NCBI RefSeq assembly: GCF_008123965.1
Contig: NZ_VSTH01000038.1
Span: 1 to 64,000, forward strand
Length of the DNA: 64,000 bases
Direction of reading: 5' to 3'
Source: Bradyrhizobium hipponense
GTDB lineage: Bacteria > Pseudomonadota > Alphaproteobacteria > Rhizobiales > Xanthobacteraceae
The notes beneath the pieces are model-generated. The model saw only the letters and a list, made by a program, of their open reading frames with translations, had not been told where the DNA came from and searched no databases. Position numbers and translations under genes: made by a program. Shown here in pieces: positions 16,716 to 26,412 of the stretch. Within the stretch, counting starts at the first letter, position 1. Every line of letters starts with the position of its first letter.

Positions 16716-19565
16716 TCAGTGTAACGAGTTGATGGCGCTATCGGGCCGGTATGAGCCGTTCAATACCTGCGTGGCCAACCGTAGATCGGAAGTATCAAAC
16801 CCCTCTCGAAATTTCGCGTGAGTGGCCTGTAAGGTCCGCCACGCGGCCTCCTTTCGCCCGGCCGACTTTTCGACAATTGCAAGGCTGGTCGCGGCCCTGA
16901 GCGCCCACGACAAGCTCGCTTGTCTGTCCGATAGTTCGAGCGCACTGAGAAAATACTGCCTGCCAACTGCAAGTCCCTCGTCGTTGCCAAGGGCCAGTTC
17001 GCCCCTGATACGACGCAGCTCCGGAGCGTACCATTGGGTATCGTCAAGATTGACCTTCGCTCGTTCGAAGACAGCAAGTGCTTGCCGGGGCCGACCGGCG
17101 ACCGCCGTACATCTTGCAAACTCTGCTTGCAGGATCCAATTGAAGACTCCATAGCGCGCCGCTGACAACTTCTCCAAACCGCGGTAGAGCGTCGCCGAAG
17201 CTGCATCGCCCTCGCCCCGCCTGACTCTGCAGAGAGCCTGCATGCTGAGGCCAAAGCCGTGATAGCTCTCCACGGCGTATTTTCCAGCGTAGTCGACAAG
17301 TTCGTTGGCGAGCGCTTCAGTCTCGAGATCGTCCGGACTTGTCAGGTACGTGTTGAAGCTTGCCCAGGCGAGCGCCACGCAGAGCGGTACCGCGTGATCT
17401 AGTTGGCGTGCCTCAGCGATCGACATCAGGCTAAGGCGCCGCGCCTGATCAGGACAGCCCCGGAGCCAGGCCAGGTTGGCCAATACGGCCAGGGCGTCGA
17501 CTTTCCGATCGTAGCCAAACCGCTTGATGAGAGATTGTCGAGACGCTTCATCATCGCGATGCAGGGACAATTCGAAATGAGTTTCGGCCTGCAATATTCG
17601 CCCAATGTGGTGGTATGTTACGCCGCGCATGTAATTGGCCGTTGCGATCGCGCCACGATTGCCGCTCCCCTCAGCGACATCGCCGCATCGATCTGCCAAT
17701 TCTGTTGCCTCGGCATAACTTGGAACCCGTATCTGGTGAGCCCAGAGAACAAGCAGAGAATCGAGCTGGCATTCGGTGTCGTTGAGGCACTCGGCAAGAA
17801 GGCGCGCTTTCGCCCAGCTCGCGTACGACTCTTCGGTCATACCATCTGTAAACATCATGCAACTGGCGAGTGCGGACTGAATTATCATTTCTTGCCGGGA
17901 GCCGGCACTTGCATCGTCGAGTCGACTGATGGCTTTCGTCATCCACTCCCGGCATTCGGTAAGAAGAGCAATTGCCATCCAGGTGCTTGCCGAGGCGGCA
18001 GCAAGTTCAACGCCAATTTTCGCATCACCCTCGATTGAAAAAGCCCAGTTCAGGGCGGCTCTGAGATTGTCGACCTCGCCCCCAAGCGCCCTGAGCCTTT
18101 CAGGCATATCCATTGAAGCGCCTTGTTTGAACAAGTCGAAGAAGTAGAGGGCGTGGCGCCGGCGACAGTGGTTTCCTTCATCGCTTTTGGCAAGCCGCTG
18201 TGAAGCAAAAGCAAGAGTGGTGTCGAGTAGACGCAGCCGCCCTTCCTGCCCTCGAGCGGCAATCATCGATTTCGAACGAAGCTCCCAAAGGCAATCCGAG
18301 ACATGTGCTTCATCTATCATCTCGTCAGCGACAACAGCGACCGCAGCTTCGAACATAAATCCGCCGGCAAAAACACTAAGCCGGCTCAGTACGCGCTTCT
18401 CTGCTTCACCGAGCAGATCATAGCTCCACTCCAGCGCGGCGTTTAAGGTCTGGTGCTTCGGCAGGGCCGTTCTACGCCCCACCCATGACAGGTTTAGTCG
18501 GTCGTCGAGCAAGCTCGCGGTCTTGCTGAGGCCAAATATGTCAACCCTGCCGGCTGCGAGTTCGATCGCCAATGGAATTCCATCAAGCCGCCGACACATT
18601 CCCGCGGCAATCGGCGCATCCGCATCGACCAACTCGAAGGCACCTCGCACGGCCCGCACACGGTCGACCAGCAGTTGAACCGCGGGATATTGCAGGGCAT
18701 CGTGTGCCGACACGCTGCGGTCTTCAGGAGGGCATTCAAGCGGGCAGAGTTCATAGACATGCTCACCTTCAACACGCATCGCCTCCCGGCTGGTAGCGAG
18801 CAAATGCAGTGTCGGGACACGGCGAATCAGTTCTTCTGCCAAAGCCGACGCCCCGTCGATAAGGTGTTCGCAACAGTCGAGAATGATGAGCGTTGGCCTA
18901 TCCTGCAAACGGTCGATCAAGGCTGGTACGACATTATTTGTTTGTACCGACACACCGAGTGCCGCGGCCACGGCTGGTGCGACGAGCCAAGCGTCGCTGA
19001 GAGCACTCAGGTCGACGAAATGAAGCTCGCCATTGAAGGTAGCGCTCATCTCATGGGCAACTCCCACAGCTACCGTGGTTTTGCCGATGCCACCAGGACC
19101 GACGATCGTCACAAACTTCTGCTCGGCCAGTTTCATCTGGATTGCGGCGAGCGCCTCTCTTCGTCCGAGCATCCGCATCAAGCGCGCAGGCAGTTGGGAC
19201 CTCGAGGATGGCTTGAGATCCCCCGGCGTTGGCGAGGAGAGTGACGTTACCGGAACAACGAAGCTGTATCCCCGCCCGGGCACGTTCGCGATATATCGCC
19301 TGCCAGGGTCAGTCTGAGCGAGAGCCTTCCGTAGTGCCGAGATATGGACGCGCAGGCTGACCTGTTCGGCTCCTCTCTTTGGCCAGACGAACTCGATCAG
19401 AGCTCTCTTGTCGACGACCTTGTTTGCCTGCTCCACTAGGACGATCAGGAGATCCATGGCGCGCGCGCCAAGCGGCACGACCTTGGAACCATTTGTCAGA
19501 AGTCTGCTTCCGATCGACAGCTCGAAGGGGCCGAAGCTCAGGACTTTCCCCTGCTGACCGCTCAT
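16716..19565 (-). CDS. Winged-helix STAND ATPase regulator with TPR-like repeats (paralog 3)
   Basis: 949 residues: winged helix (about 8-105, ending GRGYSFVVP), Walker A GPGGIGKTT at 156-164, Walker B TLIILDCCEH, sensor LLATSREAM, C-terminal helical repeats. Its ATG at 19565 overlaps the stop of the AraC-type gene upstream (ATGA), so the two are probably translationally coupled and may regulate together. This coupling separates it from paralogs 1 and 2, which stand alone. The ligand is unknown. Nearby candidate targets are the efflux operon at 20385-23500 and the poxB operon. Confidence 0.85.
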   Translation of the reverse strand: MSGQQGKVLSFGPFELSIGSRLLTNGSKVVPLGARAMDLLIVLVEQANKVVDKRALIEFVWPKRGAEQVSLRVHISALRKALAQTDPGRRYIANVPGRGYSFVVPVTSLSSPTPGDLKPSSRSQLPARLMRMLGRREALAAIQMKLAEQKFVTIVGPGGIGKTTVAVGVAHEMSATFNGELHFVDLSALSDAWLVAPAVAAALGVSVQTNNVVPALIDRLQDRPTLIILDCCEHLIDGASALAEELIRRVPTLHLLATSREAMRVEGEHVYELCPLECPPEDRSVSAHDALQYPAVQLLVDRVRAVRGAFELVDADAPIAAGMCRRLDGIPLAIELAAGRVDIFGLSKTASLLDDRLNLSWVGRRTALPKHQTLNAALEWSYDLLGEAEKRVLSRLSVFAGGFMFEAAVAVVADEMIDEAHVSDCLWELRSKSMIAARGQEGRLRLLDTTLAFASQRLAKSDEGNHCRRRHALYFFDLFKQGASMDMPERLRALGGEVDNLRAALNWAFSIEGDAKIGVELAAASASTWMAIALLTECREWMTKAISRLDDASAGSRQEMIIQSALASCMMFTDGMTEESYASWAKARLLAECLNDTECQLDSLLVLWAHQIRVPSYAEATELADRCGDVAEGSGNRGAIATANYMRGVTYHHIGRILQAETHFELSLHRDDEASRQSLIKRFGYDRKVDALAVLANLAWLRGCPDQARRLSLMSIAEARQLDHAVPLCVALAWASFNTYLTSPDDLETEALANELVDYAGKYAVESYHGFGLSMQALCRVRRGEGDAASATLYRGLEKLSAARYGVFNWILQAEFARCTAVAGRPRQALAVFERAKVNLDDTQWYAPELRRIRGELALGNDEGLAVGRQYFLSALELSDRQASLSWALRAATSLAIVEKSAGRKEAAWRTLQATHAKFREGFDTSDLRLATQVLNGSYRPDSAINSLH

Positions 19566-20143
19566 GGGATGTTCTCGCCCGCGCTGGTTCTCGAGGCTTC
19601 GCCATGGATTCCGCGCTCGCGTCGCCAGCGGGCCGGACTTTGACCAAAGGCCCGTCTAAAGAGCCTGCATAGATGAGCTTGGTCCGAAAAGCCAACGCTC
19701 AAGGCTATTTCGCTCAGCGATGCCTCGTTGGTCATCATTAGATGGCAGGCTCTCTCGAGACGCCTTTTCACCACGTAGGCATGCGGCGACTCGCCAACGG
19801 CCAGTTTGAATTTCCGAGAGAAGTGCGCCTTGCTTCGACGCGCGACCGCACTGAGATCCCGAATGTGAATGGTGCGGTGTAAATTGCTGTCAACGTAAGC
19901 TCGCACGCGAGCGACCTGCCATGCCGCCAGACCGCCTTCTGTGGAGCCGTTAGCGCCTGAACAGCGTTCAATCTCCGCTTGCAGGATGTGCGATGCTGTG
20001 ACCAACGACGCCTTGGCCGCCTCCCGATCACGCGCGAACTCTCGCGTCGCGGTTTCAAGCAACTGGGCCAGGCTGCTCGCAACAAGGTGGAACTGCTGGC
20101 CGGCTGCCAGAGAAGAGTCGGGTCCAATTTGAAGTCCTTCCAT
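19562..20143 (-). CDS. AraC-family transcriptional regulator
   Basis: 193 residues from ATG 20143, which has GAGGGAG upstream; a longer TTG start at 20200 is less likely. The N-terminal half is helical without a cupin fold. The C-terminal half is a full AraC domain: first helix-turn-helix with AVARRSKAHFSRKFK, second with IALSVGFSDQAHLCRLFRRAFG. The stop overlaps the start of the STAND regulator. Upstream lies the DUF1656/HlyD/FUSC efflux operon on the same strand, a plausible target. The effector is unknown. Confidence 0.8.
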   Translation of the reverse strand: MEGLQIGPDSSLAAGQQFHLVASSLAQLLETATREFARDREAAKASLVTASHILQAEIERCSGANGSTEGGLAAWQVARVRAYVDSNLHRTIHIRDLSAVARRSKAHFSRKFKLAVGESPHAYVVKRRLERACHLMMTNEASLSEIALSVGFSDQAHLCRLFRRAFGQSPARWRRERGIHGEASRTSAGENIP

Positions 20144-20384
20144 GATCACTCCCTCGACGAACTCTATCCGAGGCTTCGGGTCGGCGAGAGAGTGCAGCAA
20201 GGAGCCCGCCTTGGCTTGTTAAGTAGCGTTCTGAACTGTTAAAGATGGGCAAATGCCCTTTCCATGAGCAAACGCTCGGATCGAATGAAATACTGTTTAT
20301 TTTCAATTCGTTGCCGGCGCGACGGGGCCCCAGTCGCGGACCGATCGCCGACAACAAGAGCTGTGCGGAACGCCTTAGGCTGGC

Positions 20385-20588
20385 TCAGATCCAACGCGCT
20401 ACAAGGGAAACGAGGATGCAGACGTACAGGGCCGCCTCCGCGAGCGGAGGATTCGCGAACATTGATCTCAATCCGAGGCGACCGACAACAAATCGGACGG
20501 CTATCAGAATCACCAACGCGAAAAACAGATATCGCACAAAGGGATCCACCAGGATGCCTCCCAAATCAATATCCCTTGGTGCGCCCAT
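20385..20588 (-). CDS. DUF1656 (AaeX-like) membrane protein
   Basis: 67 residues with two predicted membrane segments (about 18-36 and 46-64). Short DUF1656 proteins of this layout accompany HlyD adaptors and FUSC pumps in Aae-type efflux operons. Here the gene comes last, 9 bases after the HlyD gene; in E. coli aaeX comes first. ATG 20588. Its role in the pump is not established. Confidence 0.8.
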   Translation of the reverse strand: MGAPRDIDLGGILVDPFVRYLFFALVILIAVRFVVGRLGLRSMFANPPLAEAALYVCILVSLVARWI

Positions 20589-20597
20589 CGAATTTCC

Positions 20598-21548
20598 CTA
20601 AAGCAGGTTTTCCAGCCGATAGAAGAGCCCCCGGTCGCGCCTGGCCGCCGGCATTCCCTCTCCTCCGACAACCGAGACGCTGCAGGTCATTCCCGCAACG
20701 AGCGGTACCTCCGGCGGGACTTGTTCGATCCTGACACGCACCGGAATTCGTTGCGCAAGCCGAACCCAAGTAAAGATCGGGTCGACGTTTGGAAGCCCTT
20801 GTGTGCTGCTTGCCGCGTTCGCAGCACTGATGCCCCCCGTGATGCTCTCGATCTGCCCCCTGATCGGCTCTTGAAAACCCAACAGCGTCGCTTCAACTGG
20901 ATCGCCGACATGGATGTTGGCGAGTTTTGTCTCCTCAAAATAGGCATCGATCCAGTAAGAATGCTCATCGATCACCGACAAGTTTGGCGTACCGGCTCGA
21001 GCAAAGTCTCCCACGCGCATCAGGAGGTTTGTGACGTAGCCGTCGACGGGAGACCGCACCTCCGTCCTTTGAAGATTGATGTCGGCCTGCGAGAGCCCTG
21101 CCTTGGCGCTCGCAAGCGCGGCTTCCGCCATTTTCGCGTTGCCGTCGAACACCTGCTTCTCCTCAATCGAGGTCGACAGCGTCGTAAGAATCGCGCGCCG
21201 GGCGTTCTGCGCCTTCTTGACTGCGAGGTCGGCCTCTCGGGTCAAGATCGTCGCCTTGGCATTGTCCAGCGCCACCTCGAAATCAAACTTTTCGATGACG
21301 TAGAGCACATCTCCCTTGTGAACATGCTGGTTGTCGTTTGTTCGCACCTCAACAATCTGCCCCGATATCTGTGGTGCAACGTTTGCGACCTGCACACGGA
21401 CCATACCATCGCGCGTCCACGGAGATGTCATGTAAATCCGCCAGCCATGGCGTGCGACAACAAGCGCCGCGACGACAAGTACGCCGGTGGCAACATAACG
21501 GAACGCCTTGAGCGCAGCCCGCCTTCTCGTCTTCAGTGCAACGACCAT
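20598..21548 (-). CDS. HlyD-family efflux adaptor (AaeA-like)
   Basis: 316 residues. One N-terminal membrane anchor (about 17-35) is followed by a periplasmic adaptor: a lipoyl half (VAPQISGQIVEV), a helical hairpin (about 85-155), the second lipoyl half (EVRSPVDGYVTNL) and a beta-barrel. It would bridge the FUSC pump to an outer membrane channel for export of organic or aromatic acids, judged from the AaeAB family. The start overlaps the FUSC stop by 16 bases. No outer membrane partner lies in the window. Confidence 0.85.
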   Translation of the reverse strand: MVVALKTRRRAALKAFRYVATGVLVVAALVVARHGWRIYMTSPWTRDGMVRVQVANVAPQISGQIVEVRTNDNQHVHKGDVLYVIEKFDFEVALDNAKATILTREADLAVKKAQNARRAILTTLSTSIEEKQVFDGNAKMAEAALASAKAGLSQADINLQRTEVRSPVDGYVTNLLMRVGDFARAGTPNLSVIDEHSYWIDAYFEETKLANIHVGDPVEATLLGFQEPIRGQIESITGGISAANAASSTQGLPNVDPIFTWVRLAQRIPVRVRIEQVPPEVPLVAGMTCSVSVVGGEGMPAARRDRGLFYRLENLL

Positions 21549-23500
21549 GGAACATCTCCTTTCCTGACCGAGCCATGGTCACAGAAGTGCCGGATCCTTC
21601 GCTGCTCGTGCGCAAGCACCAGCCCTGCCGTCCAGAGATCCGTCGCCGCCGCCAGAAGCGCCTCGCGTGCCTCGATTTGACTTCCGCGCATCCGTCGGAG
21701 AACCGACCTGGCGCCAGCTAAAAGTCTTCGGCTGTTGCCGGACCAAAGAGCACGTTGCAATTGATCAATCCTCGAGCGGATTGCCGGGTCGTCCGAGCTC
21801 TGCACCAAATGAAGGTGGGCCGACGCCGCAGCAAGCGACAAGTCATTGATCGAAAGGAGGGCCTTGAGCACTTGCCGACGCGGCCGGCGTGCGCCGGCAG
21901 CCGACGTGACGTAGTCGGCGACCCGGGACGCCAAATCACACTCCAGCGCTGGCAGGCTGCACTCGGTGCCCGAAACGGATGTCGTCAAGCTTTCCTGTGT
22001 CGCTTTGACGACCGCATGCTGCTTGTCGAGCGCGGACACCGGCCACACCAGGCGGGAGGCCAGAAACACCACCCCGAGGGCGAGAGCGACGAACACGCAT
22101 TCGGAATAGAAAGTGAGCGGGTTATAGACCTGAGGGTTGGACGGCGCGAGCAGGACCAGGAAAATGATATTCATGATCAGACCGATGCCGCCAATCGCAG
22201 GACGGACACTGAGCAAACAGCCAAAAAACACGACGGGCGCGATTGCAACGGCAAGTCTCAAGAAATCCTGCGACTCCGTCAGGACGTAGAAGCGTACGAT
22301 TCCAGCGCTCACCGAGGCGAGCGCGAAGCTCACCATAGCTGCTACCGCGAATTTTGAAGGATTTGGCATTGTGGTGCTGAGCGCGCACAGGATCGCTGTA
22401 ATCGTCAGGGCAGCAACGGATGCGGGCCAGCCGGCAAACACGAGGAATGTCGCTCCAGCGACTAGCGCAATTCCGATGCGCGTTGCGTTGCCCAATGCAA
22501 CTGCAAATTCCCCGCGATGCGGCAGGCGTATGTCACGCGCGGGCTCAAGCCCTTCGCGCAAAGACAGCAGTCCGTCATCGAGAAGGCTTTTCGATTCCAC
22601 GAAGCGGATAGCCTGTTGAAGCTGCCAAACCGCCCCGATCACAACATCCGGGCGGGACAGCTCGGTCTCACGCAGCTTTGTCAGGAGGTTAGGTGCCTCG
22701 GAGTGGTGATCGTCGATAACGGCAAGACATTGATCTCTGATGGTGACGGCCAACGGATCTCCGTGGGCAAGCAAACGCAACAGCCGAACCTGCTGGACGA
22801 TCTCGACGAGCGCGAGCATGGCGCTCCTTGCGCCCGCAGCCCGATGCTGCCCGTCCGCCATATCGTGAGCGACGATATCGACCTGATCTCTCAATCCCGA
22901 GATTTGTGCAAGGAGTTCTCCCGCATGCTCGGACTTCTCCTCGTTCCCACTCAGCACAACGCGCACATAACTTCGAATATCGGCCCAGATATCGTTTATT
23001 CGGCGCTCCAATCCGCGCCACACCGGCGGTGATCCGAAGACATCATTTATCAAGGTCACGCACAGGATGCCGATCGTGATCGCAGCCATTCGGTCGGTCA
23101 TCGTCGTGAACACATTCTGCGGAGTATCGATGTTAACGAGGGTAATGATTGCGACCGTGTAACCGGACAGTACCGCAGCGTAGGCTTGATAGCCGCGGAG
23201 GTAGCTTGCGAGGAATACACAAACGCATATCCAGCAAATGAAAGCGCCGAGCATTCCGATCCGCTCGCCGGCAAAGAGGCCGGCGATCACGACTGACATG
23301 GTAGCGCCAATAAGTGTGGCCGCGATCCTGTTGGCTGCCTTGGCAAGCGCCGCGCCACGCGTCGGCTGCGCCAGAATTGCCACCGTAACGGCTGCCGATG
23401 AGGCTCCTCCAAGCTGCAGCCAAAACGCGACGTAAAGCGCGATTACGGCCGCCAACCATATCCTGAAGGCATAGACCCATATGTGAACCGGTATTACCAT
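21533..23500 (-). CDS. FUSC-family efflux pump (AaeB-like)
   Basis: 655 residues with the FUSC duplication: an N-terminal membrane block (about 10-155), a cytoplasmic region, a second membrane block (about 350-490) and a C-terminal helical domain. Predicted inner membrane exporter of aromatic carboxylic acids or similar toxic organic acids, working with the overlapping HlyD and DUF1656 genes. ATG 23500 begins the first membrane segment. It is the first gene of the operon, so the promoter should lie in 23501-23627. Confidence 0.85.
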   Translation of the reverse strand: MVIPVHIWVYAFRIWLAAVIALYVAFWLQLGGASSAAVTVAILAQPTRGAALAKAANRIAATLIGATMSVVIAGLFAGERIGMLGAFICWICVCVFLASYLRGYQAYAAVLSGYTVAIITLVNIDTPQNVFTTMTDRMAAITIGILCVTLINDVFGSPPVWRGLERRINDIWADIRSYVRVVLSGNEEKSEHAGELLAQISGLRDQVDIVAHDMADGQHRAAGARSAMLALVEIVQQVRLLRLLAHGDPLAVTIRDQCLAVIDDHHSEAPNLLTKLRETELSRPDVVIGAVWQLQQAIRFVESKSLLDDGLLSLREGLEPARDIRLPHRGEFAVALGNATRIGIALVAGATFLVFAGWPASVAALTITAILCALSTTMPNPSKFAVAAMVSFALASVSAGIVRFYVLTESQDFLRLAVAIAPVVFFGCLLSVRPAIGGIGLIMNIIFLVLLAPSNPQVYNPLTFYSECVFVALALGVVFLASRLVWPVSALDKQHAVVKATQESLTTSVSGTECSLPALECDLASRVADYVTSAAGARRPRRQVLKALLSINDLSLAAASAHLHLVQSSDDPAIRSRIDQLQRALWSGNSRRLLAGARSVLRRMRGSQIEAREALLAAATDLWTAGLVLAHEQRRIRHFCDHGSVRKGDVPWSLH

Positions 23501-23627
23501 GCGCGAACGTCATGTGCTCTCAAGGGACGGCTCTGGTCCTCCGCAATGAACTGGAATGCCTTGGGAAAGCGCCACGCCCCCCGTAGAAGCTCGCCCCCCA
23601 TCATGTCCCTGCTCCTACCTCCCGCAG

Positions 23628-25349
23628 TCACCGGGAGAGATTTACCTTCGCGAGGTCGACAAGCTGGGCCGCCCGACCATCGAGAACGGCCCTCATCATG
23701 TACATCCCAAAATGATAGGCTTGATCCAGTGTGGTCCTGGGTGGCATGGCAAGCTCCTGCCGAGCACTCATCACATCGACGAGAACCGGTCCCTTGTGCG
23801 CCAGTGCTGCCTCGATGGCGGCCTTCAACTCCCGCGGCTTTTCAACCCTGATGCCGCGGACGCCCATGGCTTCCGCCATCAGGGCAAAGTCGGGGTTCTT
23901 GAGATCACAGCCTGTGTCCAGGAATCCGTTCGCTTTCATCTCCATCTCGACAAAGCCGAGCGTTCCATTGTTGAGGACGATGACCTTTACTGGAAGTCCC
24001 ATCTGGGTCAGCGTGATGAAGTCTCCCATCATCATGCTGAAACCGCCGTCGCCCGACATTGAGATAACCTGGCGCTTCGGATAGGTCGCCTGTGCGCCAA
24101 TTGCTTGCAGCATCGCATTCGCCATTGATCCGTGATTGAACGATCCAATAATGCGGCGCCTGCCGTTGACCTTGAGATAGCGTGCAGTCCAGATAATCGG
24201 CGTTCCGACATCACAGGTGAAGATCGCATCATCGGCCGCCAATTCGCTGACCACGCGGGTGACATATTGGGGATGAATGATGTCGCCGTTCGGACCGCTC
24301 TCTGCCAAGGCGTCGAGGTCTCTGCGCGTTCTCTGGTAATCGATCAGCGCATCGCTGAGATGACTTGAATCCGTCTTCTCCTTGATCGAAGGTAGCACGG
24401 CATCGAGCGTGTCCTTGACATTGCCGAGCAAGCCTAGATGAAGCGAGCAGCGATTGCCGAGCGCTTCAGGCCGCATATCCACTTGAGCAATTTTTGCATG
24501 CTCCGGATAGAACGCCCGGTATGGGAAGTCGGTACCGAGCATCAAGAGCGCATCGCAATTCTTCATGGCGACGTAGCCGGATGCAAAGCCGACCAGGCCC
24601 GTCATTCCCACGTCGTATGGGTTGTCGTATTCGACAAACTCCTTGCCGCGAAAGGCATGCACGATCGGAGCCTTCAGTTTGCGGGCAATTTCTATGACCC
24701 CTGCATGGGCGCCTGCACACCCAGCGCCGCAGAACACGGTGACCCGGGATGCTTTATTGAGAAAGTCTGCCAGATGCCCGATATCGGCCTCGCTTGGCCG
24801 CAAAACAGGCGCGGTGGGTGCTATCCATTCCGGAACGTCGTCATCAATCTTCATCAGTGCGACGTCGCCGGGTAGCACAACAACTGCAACACCACGTTTG
24901 GCGATCGCGACCCGTATTGCACGTTTCAAAATCTGCGGAAGCTGCTTGGGATTGGAAACCAGCTCGACGTAATGGCTGCAATCCCTGAACAGGTTTTCCG
25001 GATGGGTTGACTGGAAATAATCGATCCCGATTTCGCTGCTGGGGATGTGGGCCGCGATCGCCAGAACAGGCACGCCGTTGCGCTGACAGTCGAACAGGCC
25101 GTTGATCAGATGAAGGTTTCCTGGACCGCAGCTCCCCGCGCACACAGCAAGGCTGCCGGTAAGATGAGCTTCAGCGCCCGCCGCAAAGGCCGCGGCCTCC
25201 TCATGCCGCATGTGAATCCAGTCGATGGATTTTCTTCGCCGCAGCGCGTCAGTAAAGCCGTTCAGCGAGTCTCCCACAACTCCATAGACGCGCTTCACGC
25301 CAGCCTTCTCGAGAGCTTCGACCAAATATCCAGATGCAGTTCTGCTCAT
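23628..25349 (-). CDS. poxB: Pyruvate dehydrogenase (quinone), PoxB-like ThDP enzyme
   Basis: 573 residues, nearly the length of E. coli PoxB. The N-terminal ThDP domain has Glu50 in MRHEEAAAF; a central FAD/nucleotide-type domain follows; the C-terminal ThDP domain has SGDGGFSMMMGDF with VLNNGTLGFVEME. The C-terminus (ELAMPP then LVDLAKVN) matches the PoxB membrane-binding tail, so oxidation of pyruvate to acetate and CO2 with electrons to quinone is likely. A related decarboxylase is possible. ATG 25349 has GGAAAG upstream; the frame extends to 25397 without a better start. It is last in an operon after two acetoacetate-decarboxylase-like genes, and has a frameshifted paralog at 1803-3509. 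Confidence 0.8.
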   Translation of the reverse strand: MSRTASGYLVEALEKAGVKRVYGVVGDSLNGFTDALRRRKSIDWIHMRHEEAAAFAAGAEAHLTGSLAVCAGSCGPGNLHLINGLFDCQRNGVPVLAIAAHIPSSEIGIDYFQSTHPENLFRDCSHYVELVSNPKQLPQILKRAIRVAIAKRGVAVVVLPGDVALMKIDDDVPEWIAPTAPVLRPSEADIGHLADFLNKASRVTVFCGAGCAGAHAGVIEIARKLKAPIVHAFRGKEFVEYDNPYDVGMTGLVGFASGYVAMKNCDALLMLGTDFPYRAFYPEHAKIAQVDMRPEALGNRCSLHLGLLGNVKDTLDAVLPSIKEKTDSSHLSDALIDYQRTRRDLDALAESGPNGDIIHPQYVTRVVSELAADDAIFTCDVGTPIIWTARYLKVNGRRRIIGSFNHGSMANAMLQAIGAQATYPKRQVISMSGDGGFSMMMGDFITLTQMGLPVKVIVLNNGTLGFVEMEMKANGFLDTGCDLKNPDFALMAEAMGVRGIRVEKPRELKAAIEAALAHKGPVLVDVMSARQELAMPPRTTLDQAYHFGMYMMRAVLDGRAAQLVDLAKVNLSR

Positions 25350-25385
25350 CGAATTTTCTTTCCTATCACAAGAACGACTCCCGCT

Positions 25386-25423
25386 GAGGGTCTCCACGGG
25401 ACGGGGGTGCCGCAGAGACCCTC
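25386..25423 (-). terminator. Hairpin between adc-like gene and poxB (possible attenuator/terminator)
   Basis: Inverted arms GAGGGTCTC (25386-25394) and GAGACCCTC (25415-25423) with a 20-base loop lie in the 130-base gap between the acetoacetate-decarboxylase-like stop and the poxB start. No strong T-tract follows, so partial termination or RNA stabilisation is as likely as full termination. Confidence 0.4.
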
Positions 25424-25479
25424 TCGGCGGAGCGAGGGACTCGACGCTTCGCCGCTACGGCGAGGGTGCTTTCAGCCCC

Positions 25480-26280
25480 CTAGCAGCTATGGTCTTCGAG
25501 AACCTTCAGATCGCTCACGGAGTAAGAAAGTGAGTAACGAAACCCGGACTCGATCCTTTTTGGCGCGAGCGCATGGAGTTCTTCACCTTTCGCTTCCGGA
25601 AGGTTAAGCTCGCCCTTCCCGATCCATGCGCCGGCGACGGTGAGATTGTCGGTGATCGACATCGCCAGTTCGTTGACCGCAGGCTTGTCCTGGTAGCCGG
25701 CCGCCAATCTCGGGAAATATCGCATCAAGACCGTGGGTCGGCTGAGGAGAGACAGTCCGTTTGCGACCGGCTTGTGCAAGGTGACGCAGGCTTCCGCAAG
25801 ACGCTGGCCATGTGCGGAAAGGCTGGCGCCAAACCGGCCCCCGGACGCGACCGGCGCCGCGGCGGGACCTGAGGCCGCAAAGGATCGCGTCTGGAAAATG
25901 CTACCCATTTTCTTTGGAAAACCCTGCGTCCAACCGCGCGCCAGCGCAGCGTCATTGTCTACAAAGATGTAGGGACACCACATCACCGGCACGTCGCGGT
26001 ACATCGCGGCGACTAAGATAAACGCTTCGCGATACTGATAACGAGCCGGCTCGAGATGTTCGTCGTCCTGGGCCGTGAATTGCCAATCCAGAAACATCAT
26101 GACGGCGTGACCGTTTGAGTTCGGATCTGTGGAAAGACCACTCGGCAATGTCGCCGCCGTCGCGTCGGGGTCCGTCCAGAACTCGACTCCAACAACGTCG
26201 CCGGCATAGTGCCAAGGTGGTGGCGGAGTTAGAGCGGCCTGGCCGAATGGCGATTTCGGAACTGTAAAGCCCTTTAGCAT
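25480..26280 (-). CDS. Acetoacetate decarboxylase-family protein (copy 1)
   Basis: About 266 residues. The PKK motif (residues 122-124, in QGFPKKMG) matches the region of the Schiff-base Lys of acetoacetate decarboxylase, with conserved VEFW near the N-terminus and WCPY before the Lys. Family chemistry is decarboxylation of a beta-keto acid, or aldol/hydrolase variants; the substrate cannot be read from sequence. ATG 26280 with AGGA upstream is chosen over earlier in-frame codons because the paralog starts at the same point (MLKGFT). It lies between the second copy and poxB on the same strand, suggesting one keto-acid pathway. Confidence 0.8.
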   Translation of the reverse strand: MLKGFTVPKSPFGQAALTPPPPWHYAGDVVGVEFWTDPDATAATLPSGLSTDPNSNGHAVMMFLDWQFTAQDDEHLEPARYQYREAFILVAAMYRDVPVMWCPYIFVDNDAALARGWTQGFPKKMGSIFQTRSFAASGPAAAPVASGGRFGASLSAHGQRLAEACVTLHKPVANGLSLLSRPTVLMRYFPRLAAGYQDKPAVNELAMSITDNLTVAGAWIGKGELNLPEAKGEELHALAPKRIESGFRYSLSYSVSDLKVLEDHSC

Positions 26281-26412
26281 TCTCGTGTCCTGACGCATCT
26301 CTTTCCGCAAACAGCCTACCGACTCCAGCCACAATTGATTTGATTGAAGTGCGTTGACTTGTTTATTCCTGCCACAATCGAGAACGCGCTTGTTAGCATC
26401 ACGCGCCATTTG

